DNA from: Methylophaga sp. UBA3192
GTDB lineage: Bacteria; Pseudomonadota; Gammaproteobacteria; Nitrosococcales; Methylophagaceae
Direction of reading: 5' to 3'
DNA: 64,000 bases
Assembly: GCA_002363955.1 (NCBI GenBank)
Contig: DEXE01000006.1
Span: forward strand, 186,001-250,000
The translations under genes were made by a program, and so were the position numbers. The notes below the pieces were generated by a model. It did no database searches. It worked only from the letters and a program-made list of their open reading frames with translations, and was not told the DNA's origin. This document shows positions 27,410-36,626 of the stretch, one piece after another; the first letter of the stretch is position 1, and the number at the start of each line of letters is the position of its first letter.

Positions 27410-28903
27410 TTATTCAGTCGGTTTTGGCGGCTCAAGACCCGCCTCTGCCATGGCAACCGCTTTGAATATTGCACGGGCTTTATTCATGGTTTCTTCCCAT
27501 TCCATTTCCGGAACTGAGTCATAGACGATTCCAGCACCGGCTTGAATGTGCAGTTGTTTATCCTTGATGACGGCGGTGCGGATGGCGATTGCCGTATCCA
27601 TATTGCCTGCCCAGGACAGATAACCGATTGCCCCCGCATAAACCCCGCGTTTTACCGGCTCGAATTCATCGATTATTTCCATTGCCCTTACTTTCGGTGC
27701 ACCACTGACCGTTCCGGCAGGGAAGGTGGCTCGGAGGGCGTCCATTGCGGTCATCCCCGGTAATACCTGCCCAGTGACATTGGAAACAATATGCATGACA
27801 TGCGAATAACGTTCTATTACCATTTTGTCGGTCAGTTTGACGGTACCGGTCTGACTGACACGACCTACATCATTGCGTCCGAGATCAATCAGCATTAAAT
27901 GTTCAGCCAGCTCTTTCGGATCGTTGAGCAGTTCCTGTTCCAAGGCTTTGTCCTGCTCAGCGTTAGCACCACGACGACGTGTACCGGCAATCGGGCGAAC
28001 CGTTACCTCATTGTCTTCCATGCGTACCAGAATTTCCGGAGAAGATCCGACAATATGGAAGTCCTCAAGATTCAGGTAATACATATACGGTGATGGATTC
28101 AACGTGCGCAAGGCACGGTATAAATCGATCTCCGCAGCATGAAACGGTACAGACAGACGTTGTGACAAGACAACCTGCATGATGTCGCCATCATTTATAT
28201 ATTGTTTGGCCTTGCTGACGGCTTCAATAAAACCATCATGGGTAAAACCGGAAACAAAATCCTGTTCTGAAACCGCATTTTGAGGCCGTTTCTCACTGAA
28301 CTTGGGAGTGGATTCACGTAGTTTGCGAATCAGTTGATCCAAACGTTCCTGCGCTTTGTCGTAGGCATCAGGAAGCGTTGGATCGGCGTGTACGATCAAA
28401 AACAGCCGCCCACTGAGATTATCAAACACCACTAATTCGTCAGACACCATCAGCAGCACATCAGGACAACCCAATGGATCATTCTGCGGTGCATCCCCTA
28501 AACGAGTTTCAACATAACGGACTGTGTCATAACCGAAATAGCCAACCAGTCCACCATTAAATTTAGGCAGATGCTCCAGTGAGGGAACATGAAACTTCGA
28601 CTGAAACTCGGCAATCCATGTTAAGGGATCTTCATGTTGTATCTCATTTATCAGCACATCACGCTGATAGACTTTGATTTGATCACCAAAGACTTTAATC
28701 ACTGATTCGCAGGGCAGACCAATAATCGAATAACGACCCCATTTTTCGCCCCCATGAACGGACTCAAAGAGATAGGAGTAGGGTGCATCTGCCAGTTTAA
28801 GATAAGTGCTTAATGGCGTATCTAAATCAGCGAGTACTTCGCGATAGAGAGGGATGCGGTTATAGCCTTCACTGGCCAGTTGGTCGAATTGTGCCTGTTT
28901 CAT
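27410..28903 (-). CDS. trpE: Anthranilate synthase component I
   Basis: A 497-aa chorismate-utilising enzyme. The N-terminal feedback-binding region has YSYLFESVHGGEKWGRYS, the variant of the tryptophan-sensing LLES motif seen in many proteobacteria. Catalytic blocks GDIMQVVLSQR, VRPIAGTRRRG and ATFPAGTVSGAPKVRAMEII are complete. It begins nine bases after the gph stop, leaving no room for a leader peptide attenuator. Confidence 0.96.
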   Translation of the reverse strand: MKQAQFDQLASEGYNRIPLYREVLADLDTPLSTYLKLADAPYSYLFESVHGGEKWGRYSIIGLPCESVIKVFGDQIKVYQRDVLINEIQHEDPLTWIAEFQSKFHVPSLEHLPKFNGGLVGYFGYDTVRYVETRLGDAPQNDPLGCPDVLLMVSDELVVFDNLSGRLFLIVHADPTLPDAYDKAQERLDQLIRKLRESTPKFSEKRPQNAVSEQDFVSGFTHDGFIEAVSKAKQYINDGDIMQVVLSQRLSVPFHAAEIDLYRALRTLNPSPYMYYLNLEDFHIVGSSPEILVRMEDNEVTVRPIAGTRRRGANAEQDKALEQELLNDPKELAEHLMLIDLGRNDVGRVSQTGTVKLTDKMVIERYSHVMHIVSNVTGQVLPGMTAMDALRATFPAGTVSGAPKVRAMEIIDEFEPVKRGVYAGAIGYLSWAGNMDTAIAIRTAVIKDKQLHIQAGAGIVYDSVPEMEWEETMNKARAIFKAVAMAEAGLEPPKPTE

Positions 28904-28912
28904 GTCCGGCTT

Positions 28913-29581
28913 CTAAAAAAGAGTATTTAACTCGGCAAAACTATCAATAACCGCGTCTGGATTAGCAGAGCGGATATCATTCCCGTGGTTGTAACCATAA
29001 CTCATACAAACAATCTGAAAACCTGCGGCGCGCGATGCTTTGACATCACTTACCGAGTCGCCAATCATCAATGCTCTTCGTGGCTCGATGTTAAAATAAC
29101 TGGCGGCATAAAGCAGTGGTGCAGGATCCGGTTTTTTCTGCGGTAAGGTATCACCGCTGACAACCAGTTCAAAATAATCATGGATCCCCAGATTATTTAA
29201 TATCGGTAAAGTAAATTGTTCATCTTTATTTGTTACACAGCCCAGATGTATGCCTTGTTGTTTTAACCATTGCAATCCCTGTTCTACAGCAGGGTATAAC
29301 TGACTGCGTTTGCTGGTGTTCTCGGCATACAATTCCATAAAGATGGGTGCGGCTTTAGCATAAAGTGCTTCTGCCGGTTCACCATCCAACTGATTTATCA
29401 GGGCGCGCTTAATCAGTCTTTCAACACCATTCCCCACCCAGGTTCTGACTTTGGCTTCTCCGTGTACGGGCATACCAAGTGTCAGCATAGTCTGATCAGT
29501 ACACCAGGCCAGATCCGGCACACTGTCAACCAGCGTGCCGTCAAGATCGATGAGTGCCAGATCCGGCTTGATTAAAGCCAT
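28913..29581 (-). CDS. gph: Phosphoglycolate phosphatase
   Basis: A 222-aa HAD-superfamily phosphatase. Nucleophile motif DLDGTLVDS is near residue 12, motif II/III regions CVTNK and QKKPDPAPLLYA follow, and the Mg-binding MIGDSVSDVKASRAAG is present. Its position between rpe and trpE is the classic gammaproteobacterial gph location, which supports Gph over other HAD enzymes. Confidence 0.93.
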   Translation of the reverse strand: MALIKPDLALIDLDGTLVDSVPDLAWCTDQTMLTLGMPVHGEAKVRTWVGNGVERLIKRALINQLDGEPAEALYAKAAPIFMELYAENTSKRSQLYPAVEQGLQWLKQQGIHLGCVTNKDEQFTLPILNNLGIHDYFELVVSGDTLPQKKPDPAPLLYAASYFNIEPRRALMIGDSVSDVKASRAAGFQIVCMSYGYNHGNDIRSANPDAVIDSFAELNTLF

Positions 29582-29584
29582 TAT

Positions 29585-30277
29585 TTAGATTTTAGCTTGA
29601 GCTAATTCTGCACGCAGTGCTGCGATAACGGTTTCGTATTTATTGGGATCGCTGTCCTGAGCTGCACCAAATACTGCTGAACCTGCAACGAATGTACGGG
29701 CACCGGCTTCAGCAATTTCACGAATGTTCTGTACGTTTACGCCACCATCGATTTCCAGATCGATGTCGTAACCACTTTCATCAATCATTTTGCGGGCCTG
29801 ACGGAGTTTTTCCAACGTGTGAGGAATAAATTTCTGGCCGCCAAAACCCGGGTTAACTGACATCAGCAGAATACGATCCACTTTATCCAGAACATGTTCT
29901 GCTAAAGTCAGTGGTGTGGCCGGGTTAAATACCAGACCTGCTTTACAGCCTTCGGCTTTAATCAGTTGCAGGCTGCGGTCAATATGCTCGGATGCTTCAG
30001 GGTGAAAAGTAATGAAACTGGCGCCCGCTTTAGCAAAATCTGGAATAATGCGATCAACCGGTTTAACCATTAAATGCACGTCAATTTCGGCGGTAACACC
30101 GTGTTTGCGCAATGCTTCACAGACTAAAGGTCCGATCGTCAGGTTGGGCACATAATGATTATCCATGACATCAAAATGAACAATGTCAGCACCTGAGGCC
30201 AGTACATTTACCACTTCTTCGCCAAGACGGGCAAAGTCAGCGGAGAGGATTGATGGGGCAATTTTGAATTCGGCCAT
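29585..30277 (-). CDS. rpe: Ribulose-phosphate 3-epimerase
   Basis: A 230-aa TIM-barrel metalloenzyme interconverting ribulose 5-phosphate and xylulose 5-phosphate. Conserved blocks are IAPSILSADFARLGEEV, HFDVMDNHYVPNLTIGP, VNPGFGGQKFIP and EIDGGVNVQNI, with metal-binding His and Asp residues present. First gene of the rpe-gph-trpEGDC run, which is probably one transcript from a promoter in the divergent gap at 30278-30420. Confidence 0.96.
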   Translation of the reverse strand: MAEFKIAPSILSADFARLGEEVVNVLASGADIVHFDVMDNHYVPNLTIGPLVCEALRKHGVTAEIDVHLMVKPVDRIIPDFAKAGASFITFHPEASEHIDRSLQLIKAEGCKAGLVFNPATPLTLAEHVLDKVDRILLMSVNPGFGGQKFIPHTLEKLRQARKMIDESGYDIDLEIDGGVNVQNIREIAEAGARTFVAGSAVFGAAQDSDPNKYETVIAALRAELAQAKI

Positions 30278-30355
30278 GTCGGATTCTCTCTAAGTTAGTT
30301 AAAAATTTACTGTCAAAACCCGTTACTCTACCGCAAAACATGGGTTTTTTCAGCT

Positions 30356-30383
30356 TTTGAAATTCACTATCGCTGATTATACT
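30356..30383 (+). promoter_or_regulatory. Candidate sigma-70 promoter for the DUF3530 gene
   Basis: A TTTGAA box (30356-30361) and a good -10 TATACT (30378-30383) are separated by 16 bases, 38 bases ahead of the GTG start. Recognition is by consensus only. Confidence 0.4.
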
Positions 30384-30420
30384 GGCGCGAGATGCCTAAC
30401 CGACACAAATAGGAAAACCG

Positions 30421-31329
30421 GTGCAAATCCAGAGACGATTATTTCTTACATTATGCATACTTTTTTTAACGAACCCGGCAGCCTATGCTGGAGCTGTGGA
30501 TGATGCTTCCGCAGAAAAGCCACAAATTTTGCGTCAGGGATCAGTAACAAAAGGTTATGAAGCATTGCCAGTTGGTGAGCAGACTATTGCCGCCGCATAT
30601 TTATCGCAAACCCTTGGCATACCTCGCGGTGCCGTATTATTGCTACATGATATTAATGAGCATATTGATAGCGCTGCTGTTGGTTTATTGAGACGTCAGC
30701 TACCAAGTTATGGCTGGAATACTCTGGCCATTAAGATTATTCGCTTTAGTGAAGATACCGACCAGTCTCAATTGACAGCTGAAACTGAGGCTACAGTGGA
30801 TCCAGTTGAAGCGGTTCAAACGGCGGAAGTATCAGATGATAATCCTGCCGATGATGCTGAAGCTCCAGTTGATTCGTTAACAGCGGAGTCATCTGCGGAA
30901 ATCTATAAAATGGTCACCACAGCTGAGCGAATAGATGCAGCGTTACTTAAGTTACAACAAGAGGGCCACGAAAATATCGTGTTGATTGGTCAGGGAGCAG
31001 GCGGTCGGCTAGCATTAAAGGCGCTTAATGAAACAGCGGTTCCAGTCACCGCTTTGGTTATGATTAATACTGGAGCGTTATCAGAAGGCATCGGTATTAC
31101 TGATGTGACCATTCCAACGTTAGAAATTATGGGCAGCAGGCAGAAAGACGAGGTTAAACAAGCCATTCTCCAACGCCAGACACAGATGAAAACCGAACAG
31201 AGAACCAATTATCATTTACGACAGATTACTGGAGCGGATCATTATTTCAGTAGTGCGCCTAAACAGTTAACCAACCAGGTTCATGGCTGGTTAGTCAAAC
31301 AACTGCTGGATGAAGAGGCTTCTCAATAA
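30421..31329 (+). CDS. DUF3530 family periplasmic alpha/beta-hydrolase-like protein
   Basis: A 302-aa protein with a GTG start (TAGGAAA upstream) and a Sec signal peptide (residues 1-23, AYAG). The alpha/beta-hydrolase-like fold is suggested by AVLLLHDINEHIDS and by the later VLIGQGAGGRLALKAL. At the nucleophile elbow the sequence is GQGAG, so the usual Ser is absent, which argues against ordinary hydrolase chemistry. An acidic low-complexity insert (about residues 112-155, rich in Glu, Ala, Asp and Val) interrupts the fold. The stop shares one base with the next start (TAATG), so the two genes are coupled. Function unknown. Confidence 0.7.
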   Translation: MQIQRRLFLTLCILFLTNPAAYAGAVDDASAEKPQILRQGSVTKGYEALPVGEQTIAAAYLSQTLGIPRGAVLLLHDINEHIDSAAVGLLRRQLPSYGWNTLAIKIIRFSEDTDQSQLTAETEATVDPVEAVQTAEVSDDNPADDAEAPVDSLTAESSAEIYKMVTTAERIDAALLKLQQEGHENIVLIGQGAGGRLALKALNETAVPVTALVMINTGALSEGIGITDVTIPTLEIMGSRQKDEVKQAILQRQTQMKTEQRTNYHLRQITGADHYFSSAPKQLTNQVHGWLVKQLLDEEASQ

Positions 31330-32135
31330 TGCAACTCTATTATGGCGGCTTTGTAGTGTATCAAGCTGCATCTGATGAAGGCATCATTGAAGTCGTTGAT
31401 ATTGGTGATAAAAGATCGTTGCATTTTGGTACCTATCCTCGGCAGAGCAGTATGTCACTGCAATCACCACATCTGCTTGAACTGAGTTACACACGTGCCA
31501 TGATGGCGGGCTTATTGTTTCAGCCGAAGCCAAGGAATATCTGTGTTATTGGTTTAGGTGGCGGCTCGCTGGTTAAGTTTTTATTACATCATTTTAATGA
31601 ATGTCAGATTGATGTCATTGAATACCGGCAGGATGTGATTGATGTTGCACAACGTTATTTTAATGTGCCGCATAATGATCCCAGATTGCGAATTCATCAT
31701 GGTGATGGCTACCAGTTTGTCAGTGACCAGTTTTTCAGTAATGGTGCATTTTATGATTTGCTTTTGGTCGATGCCTATGATCATCTGGGTATGTCTGCCA
31801 GCGTTGGTGGTCAGGCCTTTTTTGATGCCTGTGCCGGTGTTTTAAATGATGATGGTCTAATGAGTATTAATTTATGGGGAACCGATCGTCCGGGATTCAG
31901 TCAATCGATGCAACGAATTAACCAAAGCTTTGCTGATCAGACCTTGGTGTTGCCAGTTGCTGATAAGGGCAATGTGATTGGTCTGGCCTTGAAACAAAGG
32001 TTCAATGTGAGCCAGTTGAAAAGGCATCGTGATCTGGCCGATTCACTGAATCTGCAATTTGATGTTGATTTACCACAATCCCTGCATGATCTGATAAAGC
32101 AGAACATTTCATTTTTAAATCGATTATTTCTTTAA
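31329..32135 (+). CDS. Spermidine synthase-like methyltransferase-fold protein
   Basis: A 268-aa protein of the polyamine synthase (PABS) fold. The nucleotide-binding motif ICVIGLGGGSLVKFLLHH is near residue 62, then DVIEYRQDVIDVAQRYF, and LLLVDAYDHLGM in the catalytic-loop position. Many such proteins are annotated spermidine synthase-like without demonstrated aminopropyltransferase activity, and SpeD is not nearby. It is translationally coupled to the DUF3530 gene. Confidence 0.75.
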   Translation: MQLYYGGFVVYQAASDEGIIEVVDIGDKRSLHFGTYPRQSSMSLQSPHLLELSYTRAMMAGLLFQPKPRNICVIGLGGGSLVKFLLHHFNECQIDVIEYRQDVIDVAQRYFNVPHNDPRLRIHHGDGYQFVSDQFFSNGAFYDLLLVDAYDHLGMSASVGGQAFFDACAGVLNDDGLMSINLWGTDRPGFSQSMQRINQSFADQTLVLPVADKGNVIGLALKQRFNVSQLKRHRDLADSLNLQFDVDLPQSLHDLIKQNISFLNRLFL

Positions 32136-32213
32136 AAATATTTATTTACAGGTGATAATTAAGGCGTTTTATGATAAAAATCAGTTCACATCTTTTAGCG
32201 GATTAATTGCCCT

Positions 32214-32801
32214 ATGTTCAGGCTGCTTTTCATAGCCCTTTTACTTCACTTCCCAACGGTCACGATGGCGGCATCGGGGGAGATAGAATTGGTTATCGTG
32301 CGCTCAGAAAACAAATTATTGGTTAGAAAAGACGATAAAACGTTGCGTAGCTTTAAAGTGGCTTTAGGCAGTGGTGGCCGGCAGCCCAAGATGCAAGAGG
32401 GTGATCGCAGAACCCCCAAAGGTCATTATCGGATAAAGGATATTCGCAGTAGTGACCGGTTTTATCTGTTTATGCATCTGGATTATCCAAATATGGATGA
32501 TGCCAAACAGGCCCTCAAGGAAGGACGCATCACTCGTAAGGAATATCGCCAAATTCTGGCTGCTTTTATCTATAACGAAACGCCACCCCAAAATACGCCT
32601 TTAGGTGGGCAGATTGGTATTCATGGAATTGGCGATGAAACGCCTGACAAACTCGATATTCATGAGGTTTCCAATTGGACTCAGGGCTGTATTGCGATGC
32701 GCAATGCGGAAGTTCGGGAATTAGCCATGTGGGTGGAAAAAGGTACTCCGGTTATTATCGTTGATTCTTTGGAGTCATTTAAAGCGGCTGTAAACCCCTA
32801 A
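32214..32801 (+). CDS. Periplasmic L,D-transpeptidase (YkuD) family protein
   Basis: A 195-aa protein with a signal peptide (about residues 1-20, MAAS). The YkuD catalytic set is visible: His137 in IGIHGIG and the nucleophile Cys159 in NWTQGCIAMRNAEV, with Thr-Gln-Gly in place of the more common Ser-x-Gly before Cys. The N-terminal part VRSENKLLVRKDDKTLRSF and RRTPKGHYRI are typical of the ErfK/YbiS/YafK group. It would crosslink peptidoglycan stems or attach proteins to them. Related to YafK/DpaA-like proteins by overall layout. Confidence 0.85.
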   Translation: MFRLLFIALLLHFPTVTMAASGEIELVIVRSENKLLVRKDDKTLRSFKVALGSGGRQPKMQEGDRRTPKGHYRIKDIRSSDRFYLFMHLDYPNMDDAKQALKEGRITRKEYRQILAAFIYNETPPQNTPLGGQIGIHGIGDETPDKLDIHEVSNWTQGCIAMRNAEVRELAMWVEKGTPVIIVDSLESFKAAVNP

Positions 32802-32962
32802 TATCACTCCATCATTAATACTTTTTAGAATCCTCAAAATCAATTTTCATTAAATCAAGGCATGGTTCGTCAGCAAACAGCGGTGAGCAAAAGACAAAAA
32901 TAACAGCCCTGTGTTTGTTACAATAAGCCGTTGATTTTTCGCTGTTGTTGATCTGAGGTTCT

Positions 32963-35152
32963 ATGCAAGCCGCTCCTGATATTTTTTCCTACCGCAAATT
33001 CTGGGCTCACCGCTTCGGCATTGCACCACAATTGCCAATGTCACGCAGTGAAATGGAAGCTCTGGGTTGGGACAGCTGCGATGTGATTATCATTACCGGT
33101 GATGCCTATGTGGATCATCCCAGTTTTGGCATGGCATTAATTGGTCGCTTGCTGGAATCTCAAGGCTTTCGAGTCGGCATCATCTCGCAACCGGATTGGA
33201 ACAGCACCAAAGATTTTCAACGACTTGGTAAACCGAATCTGTTTTTTGGCGTCACCGGCGGCAATATGGATTCGATGGTCAATCGTTACACCTCCGATAA
33301 AAAAATTCGTCGTAATGATGCTTACACTGCTGATGGTGAAGGTGGCAAACGCCCTGATCACAGCGTCGTCGTATACAGTCAGCGTTGTCGGGAAGCCTAT
33401 AAAGGTGTGCCAATTGTTATTGGTGGCATCGAAGCCAGTCTGCGTCGTATTGCACATTATGACTACTGGTCTGAAAAAGTCCGTCGCAGCGTGATTATGG
33501 ATTCCAAAGCGGATTTACTGGTTTACGGTAACGGTGAACGCCAGGTAGTGGAAATAGCCCATCGGCTGGCACAGGGTGAAGCGGTTAAAGACCTGACAGA
33601 TGTGCGCGGCACGGTTTATACCCGTCGTCATGGTCGACGTGAAGAATGGTGGGAAAAGGACTCTACCAGTATTGATAAGCCCGGCCAGCTTAATCCACCG
33701 ATTGATCCTTATCAGATGCAGACGGAAGAGAGTTGCGAGCAATCCAAAGCGGAAACCGCCGAGAAAAATGCTGCTCCGGCGGAACCAGCAACTAATGTCA
33801 TTAAAATCCATCGGGTCTCACCGCGAAATGCCGATAAAACAGTGATTCGTTTGCCGCGTTATGAAACGGTTAAAGATGATCCGATTATTTATGCACATAC
33901 CTCGCGGATTCTGCATTTGGAGACTAATCCGGGCAATGCACTGGCGCTGGTTCAGCAACATGGCGATCAGGATGTCTGGCTGAACCCGCCGCCCATCCCA
34001 TTGACCACCAAAGAGATGGATGCGGTGTTTGATCTGCCTTATAGCCGTTTACCGCATAAGGAATATGGCAAAGCCAATATTCCGGCTTACGAGATGATTC
34101 GCTTTTCAGTGAACATTATGCGTGGCTGTTTTGGCGGTTGTACATTCTGTTCGATTACCGAACATGAAGGTCGCATTATCCAGAGTCGCAGTGAAGATTC
34201 GATTATTCGTGAGATTGAGGCAATCCGCGATACTACTCCGGGCTTTACCGGCATTATCTCGGATCTGGGTGGACCGACCGCCAATATGTACCGGCTGGCC
34301 TGTAACAGCGAGGAAATCGAAGCCAGTTGCCGTCGTTTATCCTGTGTTTTTCCGGGTGTTTGCAAAAACCTCAACACCGATCACACGCCATTAATTAATC
34401 TATATCGTCGTGCGCGCAGTCTGCCGGGTATCAAGAAGATTCTGATTGCCTCCGGTCTGCGTTATGACCTCGCGGTTCTGTCTCCGGAGTATGTTAAAGA
34501 ACTGGTCACGCATCATGTGGGTGGCTATCTGAAAATTGCGCCGGAACATACCGAAGATGGTCCACTGTCGCAGATGATGAAACCCGGCATTGGCACTTAT
34601 GACAAGTTCAAAGCGATGTTTGATAAATATTCCAAACAGGCTGGCAAAGAACAGTATCTGATACCTTATTTTATTGCGGCTCATCCGGGTACGACTGACA
34701 AGGACATGATGAATCTGGCGTTGTGGTTAAAACATAATGGCTTTCGAGCTGATCAGGTTCAGGCGTATTTGCCCTCACCGATGTCAGCTGCAGCAGCCAT
34801 GTATCACTCAGGCAAGGACACTTTGCACAAAGTACGCCGTCAGGGCGGCGATATCACCGTTCCAAAAGGTTTGAAAGTAAGGCGCCTGCACAAAGCATTT
34901 CTGCGTTATCACGACCCGGAAAACTGGCCGATGTTACGTGAAGCCCTGAAAAGTATGGGCAGATCTGATTTGATCGGTAATGGCAAAAAGCATCTGATTC
35001 CGAGCTTTCAACCTAAAGGCACTGGCGAAATGGGTGAAGGCAAACGCATTACCCGTAAGGCTAAAACGCCATCAACGCAACCGGCTTTCCGTACCCAGCA
35101 TGTCAGATCCAAAAAAGTAAAAAGTGGAACGCAACGTTCCCGCAAACGTTAG
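32963..35152 (+). CDS. YgiQ family radical SAM protein
   Basis: A 729-aa radical SAM protein. The iron-sulfur ligands are Cys389, Cys393 and Cys396 in MRGCFGGCTFC. The N-terminal region (MSRSEMEALGWDSCDVIIITGDAYVDHP is the pattern, about residues 23-50) and IGGIEASLRRIAHYDYWS identify YgiQ. The C terminus is basic and disordered (RKAKTPSTQPAFRTQHVRSK). The biochemical role of YgiQ is unknown to me. The TAG stop is formed by the first bases of the mobile element at 35150. Confidence 0.92.
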   Translation: MQAAPDIFSYRKFWAHRFGIAPQLPMSRSEMEALGWDSCDVIIITGDAYVDHPSFGMALIGRLLESQGFRVGIISQPDWNSTKDFQRLGKPNLFFGVTGGNMDSMVNRYTSDKKIRRNDAYTADGEGGKRPDHSVVVYSQRCREAYKGVPIVIGGIEASLRRIAHYDYWSEKVRRSVIMDSKADLLVYGNGERQVVEIAHRLAQGEAVKDLTDVRGTVYTRRHGRREEWWEKDSTSIDKPGQLNPPIDPYQMQTEESCEQSKAETAEKNAAPAEPATNVIKIHRVSPRNADKTVIRLPRYETVKDDPIIYAHTSRILHLETNPGNALALVQQHGDQDVWLNPPPIPLTTKEMDAVFDLPYSRLPHKEYGKANIPAYEMIRFSVNIMRGCFGGCTFCSITEHEGRIIQSRSEDSIIREIEAIRDTTPGFTGIISDLGGPTANMYRLACNSEEIEASCRRLSCVFPGVCKNLNTDHTPLINLYRRARSLPGIKKILIASGLRYDLAVLSPEYVKELVTHHVGGYLKIAPEHTEDGPLSQMMKPGIGTYDKFKAMFDKYSKQAGKEQYLIPYFIAAHPGTTDKDMMNLALWLKHNGFRADQVQAYLPSPMSAAAAMYHSGKDTLHKVRRQGGDITVPKGLKVRRLHKAFLRYHDPENWPMLREALKSMGRSDLIGNGKKHLIPSFQPKGTGEMGEGKRITRKAKTPSTQPAFRTQHVRSKKVKSGTQRSRKR

Positions 35153-35418
35153 GGCTTGTTGATCTTTCATCTCCGCCTCTGTTGTGAACTGAAAAAGCGT
35201 CAATCAAGGCTCGAGGAGCGCCCTTTAGTTATTCTAAATAAGCGACGAGCAACGCAGAGTGGCGCTTTTTCAGTCACAACCCGAAGGGCTGGGACTTTTT
35301 TTGCGCCCGCCTGCGTTGTCAATCACTTATGTAGGATGGCTACACTGCGTGCTTTCCGCCTTGTCTGACACAAAAATAGCCTCCAGCAGTGGTGGATATG
35401 AAAGATCAACAAGCCCTA
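35150..35418. mobile_element. 269-bp palindromic MITE-like element
   Basis: Perfect 21-bp terminal inverted repeats at 35150-35170 and 35398-35418, reading TAGGGCTTGTTGATCTTTCA plus T. A nested inverted repeat lies inside (35182-35199 against 35263-35279, arms around CTGAAAAAGCG and CGCTTTTTCAG). If the outer TA is a target duplication the ends are GGGCTTGTT...AACAAGCCC flanked by TA, which fits IS630/Tc1-mariner-type transposition. There is no transposase; short ORFs inside overlap on both frames and look non-coding. It explains the 333-base gap between ygiQ and the cytochrome b561 gene. Confidence 0.75.
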
Positions 35419-35485
35419 GATGGAACCCAGCCATCAAAAGCTGGGTCAGATATGCATTCTGATAGTTTCCTATGGAGAGGAATAA

Positions 35486-36031
35486 ATGCGTTTAACCAAT
35501 ACTCCTGAACGTTATGGTCTGATCAGTTTCTTGCTCCACTGGTCAGTCGCATTGCTGACGATCGGTTTATTCATACTCGGATTATGGATGGTTGATCTTG
35601 GTTATTATGATGACTGGTACTATCAGGCACCCTGGTGGCATAAAGGCCTTGGATTTATCGTCTTTATATTAGTCATTCTGCGTTGGATCTGGCGTCCGGT
35701 TGCAGGTAAACCCGCCTCGATTGAATCAATACCTGTCTGGCAACAATGGATGGCTAAAGTAGCTCATCAATTGATGAATATTGCCATTGTTGTATTGACT
35801 GTCACGGGATATCTGATTGTCACCGCGAAAGGTCAGCCTCTGGGAATTTTCGACTGGTTCAATATCCCTTCCATCACGCAATTGAGTGTCCCGACCAGTG
35901 AGCTGGTGAGCAAGCTGCATTTATGGTCTGCCTATTTCATTATCGGGTTGGCTTCTCTCCATGCGCTGGCCGCATTAAAACATCATTTCATCAATAAGGA
36001 CGCCACTTTGCGTCGCATGCTTAATCTTTAA
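35486..36031 (+). CDS. Cytochrome b561 family protein
   Basis: A 181-aa four-helix membrane di-heme cytochrome b561. Helices lie at about 14-33, 48-67, 91-110 and 146-166. Candidate heme His residues are in LLHW (His18), WWHKGLG (His52), KLHLWSAY and SLHALAAL. GGAG lies nine bases upstream of the start. It is followed 16 bases later by a YceI gene, a pairing common in proteobacteria, where b561 may pass electrons to or from a periplasmic quinone-binding YceI protein. Confidence 0.9.
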   Translation: MRLTNTPERYGLISFLLHWSVALLTIGLFILGLWMVDLGYYDDWYYQAPWWHKGLGFIVFILVILRWIWRPVAGKPASIESIPVWQQWMAKVAHQLMNIAIVVLTVTGYLIVTAKGQPLGIFDWFNIPSITQLSVPTSELVSKLHLWSAYFIIGLASLHALAALKHHFINKDATLRRMLNL

Positions 36032-36047
36032 ACCAACAGGAGTTACC

Positions 36048-36617
36048 ATGAAAAAAACCATCTTTGCTTTGGCGATGAGTACGGCTTTTATATTACCCGC
36101 GCAGGCGGCTGATTATGTGATTGATACGGAAAAAGCTCATGCGTTTATTGATTTCCGCATTCAGCATCTGGGTTTCAGCTGGATGAGCGGGCGTTTTAAT
36201 GACTTTGAAGGGACATTCAACTATGACGCAGAAAACCCGGAAGCATCAAAAATTGATGTGAAGATTGATGTTGCCAGTGTGGATACCAACTTTGCTGAAC
36301 GTGATAAGCACTTGCGTGAACAATTTCTGAACACCGCCCAGCATCCCGAAGCACGCTTTACTTCAACCAGCTTTGAGCAGCAGGCAGATGGCACTTTATT
36401 AATGAAAGGTGATTTCACCTTGCATGGCGTGACCAAACCGATGACTATTCCGGTGGAAAAAATTGGTGAAGGTGAAGATCCATGGGGTGGTTACCGTGTG
36501 GGGTTCCATGGTGAAACCAGCTTTATCATTGAAGATTATGGCATTGATGTCAGCAAGCTGGGACCAAGCTCGCAGGAAGTCTTTCTGACCTTGTCTATTG
36601 AAGGCATCAGACAGTAA
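36048..36617 (+). CDS. YceI family periplasmic protein
   Basis: A 189-aa lipocalin-like protein with a Sec signal peptide (about residues 1-20, cleavage AQA-AD). Motifs AHAFIDFRIQHLGFSWMSGRF, HLREQFLNTAQHPEARFTS and MKGDFTLHGVTKPMTIPVE are diagnostic of YceI, which binds isoprenoid quinones or similar lipids in a beta-barrel. It is preceded by AGGAGTT and forms an operon with cytochrome b561. Confidence 0.92.
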   Translation: MKKTIFALAMSTAFILPAQAADYVIDTEKAHAFIDFRIQHLGFSWMSGRFNDFEGTFNYDAENPEASKIDVKIDVASVDTNFAERDKHLREQFLNTAQHPEARFTSTSFEQQADGTLLMKGDFTLHGVTKPMTIPVEKIGEGEDPWGGYRVGFHGETSFIIEDYGIDVSKLGPSSQEVFLTLSIEGIRQ

Positions 36618-36626
36618 CTGAATAAA

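Noticed and set aside
28904..28912. Tryptophan leader peptide or attenuator before trpE
   Set aside because: Only nine bases separate gph and trpE, leaving no room for a leader.
35156..35462. Two overlapping ORFs of 67-70 codons after ygiQ
   Set aside because: They lie within or across the inverted-repeat element, in different frames, without ribosome sites; the repeat explains them.
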